Source of the DNA: Pseudoalteromonas sp. NBT06-2
GTDB taxonomy: Bacteria; Pseudomonadota; Gammaproteobacteria; Enterobacterales; Alteromonadaceae
Reading direction: 5' to 3'
Length of the DNA: 55,250 nucleotides
NCBI RefSeq assembly: GCF_002276045.1
Contig: NZ_NQMR01000048.1
Span: 1-55,250, forward strand
Made by a program: the position numbers and the translations under genes
The notes under the pieces: generated by a model
Database searches by the model: none
Told to the model about the DNA's origin: nothing
Seen by the model: only the letters and a program-made list of their open reading frames with translations
Shown here: positions 49,001-55,250 of the stretch, in pieces
How positions within the stretch are numbered: the first letter of the stretch is position 1
How the letters are laid out: every line of letters starts with the position of its first letter

Positions 49001-49007
49001 TTAAAAT
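48980..49007 (+). promoter_or_regulatory. iscR operon promoter
   Basis: TTGACT (48980-48985), 16-bp spacer, TAAAAT (49002-49007). The -35 lies within IscR site C, so [2Fe-2S]-IscR bound there would exclude RNA polymerase, the known feedback design. The leader to iscR is about 30 nt, with a G-rich ribosome site. Confidence 0.6.
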
Positions 49008-49044
49008 TCGCGATTCAAAATTGTTTTAACTCTGGGGGGCTCAA

Positions 49045-49533
49045 ATGAAATTAACATCAAAAGGCAGATATGCAGTTACTGCAATGCTTGATGTTGCATT
49101 ACATTCCCAAGTGGGTCCCGTATCATTGTCTGATATATCAGAACGTCAAGAAATCTCACTTTCATACTTAGAGCAGCTGTTTGCTCGCCTTAGAAGGCAT
49201 GGCTTAGTTCGCTCTATTAGGGGGCCTGGTGGTGGGTATTTATTAGGTAAAGATGCTATTTCAATTTCAGTTGGCGATGTGATTAAAGCAGTTGATGAAT
49301 CTGTGGATGCAACGAAGTGTCAAGGCAAAGGTAATTGCCAAGGCGGATCTCAGTGTTTAACACATAATCTATGGTTAGCACTAAGCAGTAGAATTAAAGA
49401 ATTTTTAGATAATATTAGTTTGGGTGAATTAGTGACTCAAGGTGATGTTCAAGCAGTTTCAATGCGCCAAGACTCTCATTTGAGTGAGGCTATTGCACAA
49501 TTAGAAAATATTCAAGTTAGTTATCAATTATAA
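49045..49533 (+). CDS. iscR: Fe-S cluster assembly regulator IscR
   Basis: Rrf2-family repressor of 162 residues. The winged helix occupies 1-75 with [17 protein letters not shown]. The cluster ligands Cys92, Cys98, Cys104 and His107 are all present. It represses its own operon when Fe-S clusters are plentiful, via the three sites upstream. Confidence 0.97.
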   Translation: MKLTSKGRYAVTAMLDVALHSQVGPVSLSDISERQEISLSYLEQLFARLRRHGLVRSIRGPGGGYLLGKDAISISVGDVIKAVDESVDATKCQGKGNCQGGSQCLTHNLWLALSSRIKEFLDNISLGELVTQGDVQAVSMRQDSHLSEAIAQLENIQVSYQL

Positions 49534-49555
49534 GCAGGACCGGAGCAGAGAGAAA

Positions 49556-50776
49556 ATGAAGTTACCAATTTATTTAGATTACGCAGCAACTACACCGGTA
49601 GATCCGAGCGTTGCAGAAAAAATGATTGAATGCCTAACTATGGACGGCAATTTTGGTAACCCTGCATCGCGTTCTCATCGTTTTGGTTGGCAAGCTGAAG
49701 AGGCTGTTGATCAAGCTCGTCACGATATTGCAGCCTTAATTAATGCTGACCCTCGTGAAATTGTATTAACATCAGGTGCAACTGAATCAAATAACCTTGC
49801 AATTAAAGGTGCTGCAAACTTTTACTCAAAGAGTAAAGGTAAACATATTATTACTGTAAAAACAGAACATAAAGCGGTACTTGATACGTGTCGTGAATTA
49901 GAGCGTCAAGGTTTTGAAGTAACTTATATGGACGTTGAAGATAACGGTCTTTTAGATTTACAAAAACTAGCTGATGCTATGCGTGATGACACGGTACTTG
50001 TGAGTGTTATGCATGTTAATAACGAACTAGGTGTTATTCAAGATATTGTTACTATTGGTGATATGTGTCGAGATCGTAAAATTATGTTCCATGTAGATGG
50101 TGCACAAAGTGCGGGTAAAGTTGCAATAGATTTAAAAGAATTGAAAGTTGATTTCATGTCTTTCTCAGCACATAAAATCTATGGTCCTAAAGGGATAGGT
50201 GCATTATATGTACGTCGTAAACCACGTGCACGTCTAGAAGCGCAAATGCATGGTGGTGGTCATGAACGAGGTATGCGTTCAGGTACCTTAGCAACACATC
50301 AAATTGTGGGTATGGGTGAAGCATTCCGTATCGCAAAAGAAAAATTTGGCTCTGATCATGCTCGTATTTCTAAACTTCGTAAACGCTTAATCGATGGTAT
50401 GTTAAGTGAACTTGAAGAAGTTTACTTTAACGGAACGCCAGATCAATCAGTACCAGGTATTGTTAATATCAGCTTTAACTATGTCGAAGGTGAGTCATTA
50501 TTAATGGCTGTAAAAGATATTGCCGTTTCTTCCGGTTCGGCATGTACTTCAGCAAGCTTAGAGCCATCTTATGTTTTAAGAGCATTAGGTCGTAACGATG
50601 AGTTAGCACACAGCTCAATTCGTTTTAGTATAGGTCGTTTTACAACAGAAGAAGAAATTGATTACACAGTTAAGTTATTAAATAGTTCTATCGGTAAATT
50701 ACGTGATATGTCTCCTTTATGGGAAATGTTTAAAGATGGTATCGATTTAGATACGGTTGAGTGGGCTGGTCACTAA
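49556..50776 (+). CDS. iscS: Cysteine desulfurase IscS
   Basis: PLP enzyme that takes sulfur from cysteine for Fe-S clusters and tRNA thiolation. 406 residues. It has [10 protein letters not shown] at the start, the PLP lysine in [12 protein letters not shown], and catalytic Cys330 in S-S-G-S-A-C-T-S-A. It starts 22 bp after iscR. Confidence 0.97.
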   Translation: MKLPIYLDYAATTPVDPSVAEKMIECLTMDGNFGNPASRSHRFGWQAEEAVDQARHDIAALINADPREIVLTSGATESNNLAIKGAANFYSKSKGKHIITVKTEHKAVLDTCRELERQGFEVTYMDVEDNGLLDLQKLADAMRDDTVLVSVMHVNNELGVIQDIVTIGDMCRDRKIMFHVDGAQSAGKVAIDLKELKVDFMSFSAHKIYGPKGIGALYVRRKPRARLEAQMHGGGHERGMRSGTLATHQIVGMGEAFRIAKEKFGSDHARISKLRKRLIDGMLSELEEVYFNGTPDQSVPGIVNISFNYVEGESLLMAVKDIAVSSGSACTSASLEPSYVLRALGRNDELAHSSIRFSIGRFTTEEEIDYTVKLLNSSIGKLRDMSPLWEMFKDGIDLDTVEWAGH

Positions 50777-50793
50777 GTTTAAAGAACATATGA

Positions 50794-50842
50794 GGGCGAA
50801 TGCCCGCTAACCACGATTAACTGTAGCAATTAATCGTGGTTA
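50794..50842 (+). other. Tandem hairpins between iscS and iscU
   Basis: Hairpin 1: GGGC-gaat-GCCC (50794-50805). Hairpin 2: TAACCACGATTAA (50808-50820) pairs perfectly over 13 bp with 50830-50842 around a 9-nt loop. No T tract follows, so this is an RNA structure rather than a terminator; it could protect the 3' end of an iscRS fragment or mark a processing point. The iscU ribosome site (GAGGTAA) lies downstream. Confidence 0.7.
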
Positions 50843-50871
50843 TGGAATGAATAGAAATTGAGGTAATAAGC

Positions 50872-51255
50872 ATGGCGTATAGTGATAAAGTGTTAGATCA
50901 CGTAGAGAACCCAAGAAATGTTGGTGCATTTGATAAAAATGATCCAAGTGTAGCAACTGGCATGGTGGGGGCACCAGCTTGTGGCGATGTAATGAAATTA
51001 CAACTTAAAATCTCTGATGATGGCATTATCGAAGATGCAAAATTCAAAACTTATGGTTGTGGTAGCGCAATAGCTTCATCATCATTAGTAACTGAATGGG
51101 TTAAAGGTAAAACAATTAATGAAGCAGCTGAAATCAAAAATACTGATATTACTGCTGAATTAGAATTACCACCAGTTAAAATCCATTGTTCGATTTTAGC
51201 TGAAGATGCGATTAAAGCAGCAATCACAGATTATAAAAGTAAGCGAAATAAGTAA
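50872..51255 (+). CDS. iscU: Fe-S cluster scaffold IscU
   Basis: 127 residues. Cluster ligands Cys37, Asp39, Cys63, His105 and Cys106 are present, as is the HscA-binding L-P-P-V-K motif at 99-103. Clusters are built on it from IscS sulfur and released by HscA/HscB. Confidence 0.97.
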   Translation: MAYSDKVLDHVENPRNVGAFDKNDPSVATGMVGAPACGDVMKLQLKISDDGIIEDAKFKTYGCGSAIASSSLVTEWVKGKTINEAAEIKNTDITAELELPPVKIHCSILAEDAIKAAITDYKSKRNK

Positions 51256-51283
51256 GTTAACAAATTAAATGCAGGGCATAAGT

Positions 51284-51607
51284 ATGGCAATCACTATGAC
51301 AGACGCAGCAGCAGCTCGCGTTAAATCATTTTTAGACAATCGTGGAAAAGGAATCGGCCTGCGTGTTGGTATTAAAACTACGGGTTGTTCAGGATTAGCA
51401 TATGTTTTAGAGTTTGTTGATGAACTAGTTGAAGGCGATGAAACGTTCGAACATGATGGTGTAACCGTTATTGTTGATGCAAAAAGCTTGGTTTATATTG
51501 ATGGCACTGAATTGGATTTTGTTAAAGAAGGCTTGAACGAAGGCTTTAAGTTTGTCAATCCAAATCAAAGTGGTGAATGTGGTTGTGGTGAAAGTTTCAC
51601 TGTTTAG
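51284..51607 (+). CDS. iscA: A-type Fe-S carrier IscA
   Basis: 107 residues from the ATG at 51284, which has AGGG upstream; the frame is open from 51269. The three conserved cysteines are Cys35 (T-G-C-S-G), Cys99 and Cys101 (C-G-C-G-E). It transfers clusters to apoproteins. Confidence 0.95.
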   Translation: MAITMTDAAAARVKSFLDNRGKGIGLRVGIKTTGCSGLAYVLEFVDELVEGDETFEHDGVTVIVDAKSLVYIDGTELDFVKEGLNEGFKFVNPNQSGECGCGESFTV

Positions 51608-51674
51608 TGATATCACAAGGCTAACGTATTTTCATTGTTACATATATGTAAGTTGAAATTGCACTGGTTACTAG

Positions 51675-51709
51675 AGCCTCAAATAATATTGAGGCTTTGC
51701 TGTTTTTAA
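51675..51709 (+). terminator. Internal (leaky) terminator between iscA and hscB
   Basis: AGCCTCAA (51675-51682) pairs perfectly with TTGAGGCT (51689-51696) around ATAATA, followed by TTGCTGTTTTT. The broken T tract suggests partial termination, lowering hscBA-fdx output. Confidence 0.6.
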
Positions 51710-51742
51710 TGATACAGCTTAAAATTGAGTTAAAGGTTTTAA

Positions 51743-52270
51743 ATGAAGTACTTCGAACTATTTTCTTTACCAATCAATTTTAATATTGATTTGGCTTTGT
51801 TAAACCAAGCTTATTTACGATTACAAAAAACAGTACATCCAGATAAATTTGCCCATAAAAGTAGTAAAGAGCAATTATTAGCTGTGCAAAAATCTGCAGA
51901 GATCAACGACGCATTACATGTTTTAAAACATCCATTAAAACGTGCAGAGTATATATTAGCTGAACGTGGTGTTGATATTCGAGCTGAGCAACAAACATTA
52001 CAAGACCCTATGTTTTTAATGCAACAAATGGAACTCAGAGAAGAGCTTGAAGACATTAGTTCTGCTAGTGATCCAGAAGACGAGATAGAAGCATTTGAGA
52101 AAAAAATTCAAATGCTTGAAAAGGACTTTCATCAGCAATTGACTGCTTTAATAGACCAAACTGAATTAGTACAACTAGAGCGTGCGGCAGATGTAGTGCG
52201 TAAACTAAAATTTATTTATAAATTACGTGATGAACTTGAAAGGGTCGAAGATTCTCTATTGGATGATTAA
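51743..52270 (+). CDS. hscB: Fe-S assembly co-chaperone HscB
   Basis: 175 residues. N-terminal J-domain (1-72) with the H-P-D motif at 32-34; C-terminal three-helix IscU-binding domain (about 95-170). It stimulates the HscA ATPase and delivers IscU. Confidence 0.95.
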   Translation: MKYFELFSLPINFNIDLALLNQAYLRLQKTVHPDKFAHKSSKEQLLAVQKSAEINDALHVLKHPLKRAEYILAERGVDIRAEQQTLQDPMFLMQQMELREELEDISSASDPEDEIEAFEKKIQMLEKDFHQQLTALIDQTELVQLERAADVVRKLKFIYKLRDELERVEDSLLDD

Positions 52271-52310
52271 GTTTCACTATATGTATAACATTAAAATGGC
52301 AGTATTTTAA

Positions 52311-54173
52311 ATGGCATTATTGCAAATTGCTGAGCCGGGGCAGAGCGCGGCACCTCACCAACATAAGTTAGCGATTGGAATAGATTTAGGTACGACTAAC
52401 TCGTTAGTTGCAACGGTTTTAAGTGGTGAAGCGAAAACTTTGGCTGATCAAAATAATCAAGTTATGTTACCTTCGGTTGTTCACTATACTCAAAATGGTA
52501 TCGAAGTGGGTGCAAATGCATTTAAAAATGCAGCCTTAGATGCTGAAAACACCTTAGTATCGGTGAAGCGATTTTTAGGTAAATCTAAAGCTGATATTGA
52601 GTCTGAGTATACACAATTACCTTATAAGTTATCCGAACAAAATGGCATTTTTAATATTGAAACTTGTCAAGGGCCAATTAATCCAATTCAAGCATCAAGT
52701 GAAATATTAAAAACCTTAAAAAAACGTGCGCAAGACTCTTTTGGTGGTGATGATATTACCGGTGCTGTGATCACGGTACCTGCACACTTTGATGATGCAC
52801 AACGTCAAGGTACAAAAGATGCGGCGGAGCTAGCTGGATTAAACGTACTTAGATTATTAAACGAACCAACTGCAGCTGCTGTGGCGTACGGCTTAGATTC
52901 AGGTCAAGAAGGTATAATTGCTGTTTATGACTTAGGAGGTGGTACCTTCGATATCTCTATATTACGCTTATCTCAAGGTGTATTTGAAGTACTGGCCACC
53001 GGTGGAGATGCAAGCTTAGGCGGAGATGACTTTGATGCTTTATTAGTTGAATATTTTAAACAAAAAACAGCACAAAACGAGTTAGATTCACCAAGTTTAC
53101 GTTTGTTTATGAGTAAAGCAAAAGCATGTAAAGAAGCATTAAGCGAATATAAAAAAGTTAATGTGATTTTAGAGTTTGCAGATCAAAGTCATACAGTAGA
53201 AGTAACAAAAGAATTATTTAATGAATTAGCGGCTCCTTTCGTTAAAAAAACTTTACGTGCATGTCGCCGAGCAGTTAAAGATGCAGGCATAACAAATGAA
53301 GAGGTACTTGAAGTTGTAATGGTTGGTGGTTCTACGCGTATGCCCATCGTGCGTGACCAAGTAGGCCTCTTTTTTGAAAAACGACCATTAACATCTATAG
53401 ATCCTGACCAAGTTGTAGCTATCGGTGCCGCAATTCAAGCTAATATATTAGTGGGTAATAAGCCAGATTCAGATATGTTGCTACTTGATGTGCTGCCATT
53501 ATCTTTGGGTTTAGAGACTATGGGTGGCTTAGTTGAAAAAATTATCCCTCGAAATACTACAATTCCAGTTGCACGGGCACAAGAATTTACGACGTTTAAA
53601 GATGGCCAAACGGGTATGGTGCTTTCTGTATTACAAGGTGAGCGAGAGTTAGTTGATGATTGTCGTGCACTTGCTAAGTTTAGTTTAAAAGGTATTCCAC
53701 CGATGGCAGCAGGTGCAGCGCATATATTGGTTACTTTTAAAGTCGATGCTGATGGACTCTTAAGTGTATCAGCAATGGAAAAATCATCAGGCGTTCAAGC
53801 TGAAATCCAAGTAAAACCTTCTTTTGGTTTATCAGATGATCAAGTTTCACAAATGCTTAAAGACTCCATGAACTTTGCCAAAGAAGATATGCAAGCGCGT
53901 ATGCTTAAAGAACAACAAGTAGAAGCATTACGTGTAATAGAAGCGATTAATGCATCTTTAGTTGAAGCTAAAAACTTATTAACAGAATCTGAGCTGACAA
54001 CCCTTGAAGTTGAAATTGACAAGTTAATTCAATTACGTGAAACAGCGACAACACCAGAGCAACTTAAAACAGCTATCACTGAACTTGATAATGCAAGTTC
54101 TGACTTTGCCGCACGTAGAATGGATGATTCAATTAAAAAGGCCCTGACAGGCCAATCTGTTGATCAAGTTTAA
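52311..54173 (+). CDS. hscA: Fe-S assembly chaperone HscA
   Basis: Specialised Hsp70 of 620 residues. The ATPase domain has [22 protein letters not shown] and [10 protein letters not shown]. The substrate domain has [15 protein letters not shown]. The N-terminal extension before I-G-I-D-L-G (about 22 residues) is typical of HscA. It binds L-P-P-V-K of IscU. Confidence 0.96.
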   Translation: MALLQIAEPGQSAAPHQHKLAIGIDLGTTNSLVATVLSGEAKTLADQNNQVMLPSVVHYTQNGIEVGANAFKNAALDAENTLVSVKRFLGKSKADIESEYTQLPYKLSEQNGIFNIETCQGPINPIQASSEILKTLKKRAQDSFGGDDITGAVITVPAHFDDAQRQGTKDAAELAGLNVLRLLNEPTAAAVAYGLDSGQEGIIAVYDLGGGTFDISILRLSQGVFEVLATGGDASLGGDDFDALLVEYFKQKTAQNELDSPSLRLFMSKAKACKEALSEYKKVNVILEFADQSHTVEVTKELFNELAAPFVKKTLRACRRAVKDAGITNEEVLEVVMVGGSTRMPIVRDQVGLFFEKRPLTSIDPDQVVAIGAAIQANILVGNKPDSDMLLLDVLPLSLGLETMGGLVEKIIPRNTTIPVARAQEFTTFKDGQTGMVLSVLQGERELVDDCRALAKFSLKGIPPMAAGAAHILVTFKVDADGLLSVSAMEKSSGVQAEIQVKPSFGLSDDQVSQMLKDSMNFAKEDMQARMLKEQQVEALRVIEAINASLVEAKNLLTESELTTLEVEIDKLIQLRETATTPEQLKTAITELDNASSDFAARRMDDSIKKALTGQSVDQV

Positions 54174-54230
54174 CGATATTTATTTTAGAAAGTATTAAAG
54201 CCGATTTACATCGACGAGGTTAATAATAAA

Positions 54231-54569
54231 ATGCCACAAATTGTTTTTTTACCACACGAAGAACTATGCCCTGAAGGTGCTGCAATTGAAGCTCAAACGG
54301 GTGAAACATTACTTAATATAGCACTCAAAAATGGTATATCAATTCCACATGCATGTGAAAAATCATGTGCTTGTACTACTTGTCATTTAGTGATTCGTGA
54401 AGGCTTTGATTCGCTGGAGGAAAGCGATGAACTTGAAGATGATATGCTAGATAAAGCTTGGGGCTTAGAGCCTGAGTCACGTTTAGGTTGTCAGGCAATT
54501 ATCGCAGATGAAGACTTAATTGTTGAAATACCAAAATACAATTTAAATATAGTAAACGAAGATCACTAA
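54231..54569 (+). CDS. fdx: Isc-type [2Fe-2S] ferredoxin
   Basis: 112 residues. Cluster ligands are Cys42, Cys48, Cys51 and Cys87. It provides electrons for cluster assembly. It is the last isc gene here: iscX, which follows fdx in E. coli, is not found before the terminator. Confidence 0.95.
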   Translation: MPQIVFLPHEELCPEGAAIEAQTGETLLNIALKNGISIPHACEKSCACTTCHLVIREGFDSLEESDELEDDMLDKAWGLEPESRLGCQAIIADEDLIVEIPKYNLNIVNEDH

Positions 54570-54623
54570 TAGAGCGGTTTTGTATCTTGATTAAGGTTGT
54601 AATGGGCAGAAAATAATAGTTTA

Positions 54624-54656
54624 AAAAAGCCATTAACAGTAATGTTATTGGCTTTT
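54624..54656. terminator. Bidirectional terminator after fdx
   Basis: AAAAAGCCATTAACA (54624-54638) pairs with TGTTATTGGCTTTTT (ending 54656) with one mismatch around GTAA. T runs occur on both sides, serving fdx and the convergent gene at 54692. Confidence 0.85.
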
Positions 54657-54691
54657 TATTTTTTAACAAAGTTAATAGCCTTACTCTTAAT

Positions 54692-55072
54692 TTAGCGTTT
54701 AGTCGCCATTATTTTTGTAGCGCAGGGCTCAGAAGCTGGTGGAATAACTGTCATGGTATCTAAAGTGACTTTAACACTTACTGCGCCACCACTTTCTATA
54801 TCATGGCTCCCTAGTTCACAATTAAAGTCGCCCAATAAACTGGCATAATATGTTTCAAAATGCTCAAACTGAACCCACCAATAATTTGCTTTGTCGTCAG
54901 GTTCATGGGTCCAAAATGTCACCTCACCAATACCAATAGTTTCACCAGGTTCTATATGTAATGTTTTTCCTGCATTATAAGCATCAGCTTTATAATTATG
55001 TAAAAAACTGACGTTATATATAGTCTCTCCGGTTAAATTAGTAATGGAGACATTTAAATTACCTTTATTCAT
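54692..55072 (-). CDS. Small beta-rich protein, possibly related to 'up-regulated in daf-2' (PUD) domain
   Basis: 126 residues from the ATG at 55072, chosen because AGGTGAG lies directly upstream; a GTG at 55081 would add three residues. No signal peptide. The sequence alternates short strands (N-V-S-I-T-N-L-T-G, I-Y-N-V-S-F-L-H-N-Y, Y-W-W-V-Q-F-E), resembling bacterial PUD-type beta-sandwich proteins; I hold that family call loosely. There are two Cys. It stands alone, beyond the isc operon terminator. Function unknown. Confidence 0.6.
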   Translation of the reverse strand: MNKGNLNVSITNLTGETIYNVSFLHNYKADAYNAGKTLHIEPGETIGIGEVTFWTHEPDDKANYWWVQFEHFETYYASLLGDFNCELGSHDIESGGAVSVKVTLDTMTVIPPASEPCATKIMATKR

Positions 55073-55237
55073 AGTACTCACCTAAATATTTTTTTTGTTT
55101 GAATTTAAATAACTGTAGAACAGTATTTTTAAGCATAGGCAAAATATTGGCTTGTGGTGGTTTTAATTTAAAAATGATCTTAAAAATATGAGTTTACCCA
55201 TATTTTAATGAATAAGGTGACTCTGTTCTTCTTCTTA

Positions 55238-55250
55238 GGGGGGGGGGGGG
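55238..55250. other. Terminal run of 13 G (probable contig end artefact)
   Basis: The window ends in 13 consecutive G, out of character with this AT-rich sequence. Poly-G tails are a known artefact of two-colour sequencing at read or contig ends. The preceding 55082-55237 shows no ORF or clear signal apart from AT-rich promoter-like sequence. Confidence 0.6.

Overview
The window is AT-rich, densely coded gammaproteobacterial chromosome. Gene order (queA-tgt-yajC-secD-secF; suhB / trmJ-cysE-iscRSUA-hscBA-fdx; kbl-tdh; ubiC-ubiA; waaA, coaD and LPS inner-core genes together), the quinone and ADP-heptose genes, the c-di-GMP proteins and a GlyGly-CTERM surface protein all suggest a marine Alteromonadales bacterium, probably near Colwellia/Thalassotalea. 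The genus is an inference from gene content and style. No marker gene such as 16S rRNA is present. I saw no tRNA, rRNA, prophage or CRISPR array.

Layout. (1) 1-450: decayed IS630-type transposase end. (2) 455-6077: a complete D-pathway for 4-hydroxyproline catabolism (epimerase, FAD D-hydroxyproline dehydrogenase, DapA-family deaminase, 2-oxoglutarate semialdehyde dehydrogenase) with a GntR regulator; two TTGTATACAA palindromes lie in the divergent promoter. (3) 6078-10770: a patch of mobile-DNA debris. Three copies of a palindromic, MITE-like repeat (ends TATACCCA[A/T]G) and a group II intron 3' remnant sit among a sulfurtransferase, a DUF5522-like remnant, a Wzi-like porin, coaD and a TetR regulator. 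(4) 10768-20084: envelope/LPS core genes: waaA, a second Wzi-like protein, two family-9 glycosyltransferases, gmhA-hldE, kdkA and gmhB. (5) 20249-26890: kbl-tdh, glpE-glpG, an orphan FliL-like secreted protein, ubiC-ubiA and an OxyR-type regulator. (6) 26910-32946: signalling block. It has an HDOD protein divergent from an ECF sigma factor / membrane anti-sigma-like protein / secreted coiled-coil protein operon, then a REC-REC-PAS-GGDEF-EAL protein whose receivers lack the phospho-acceptor. (7) 33151-38852: queA, tgt, yajC, secD, secF. (8) 38941-46059: a lone EAL protein and a roughly 2,030-residue surface protein built of Calx-beta and cadherin/Ig-like repeats with a GlyGly-CTERM tail. (9) 46178-54569: suhB, trmJ, cysE and the isc operon behind three IscR type-1 sites. 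(10) 54692-55250: a small beta-sandwich-like protein, then a terminal run of 13 G that probably marks a contig end.

How the genes work together. The hydroxyproline genes convert trans-4-hydroxy-L-proline to 2-oxoglutarate in four steps. gmhA, hldE and gmhB make ADP-heptose (the epimerase hldD is not in the window) for the heptosyltransferase-like enzymes acting on the Kdo-lipid A made by WaaA and phosphorylated by KdkA. The isc genes form the housekeeping Fe-S factory under IscR feedback, with structured RNA breaks between iscS/iscU and iscA/hscB.

The least explained items are the sigma/anti-sigma/coiled-coil operon, the repeat family that caps neighbouring genes, and the structured 160-bp region at 29970-30129.
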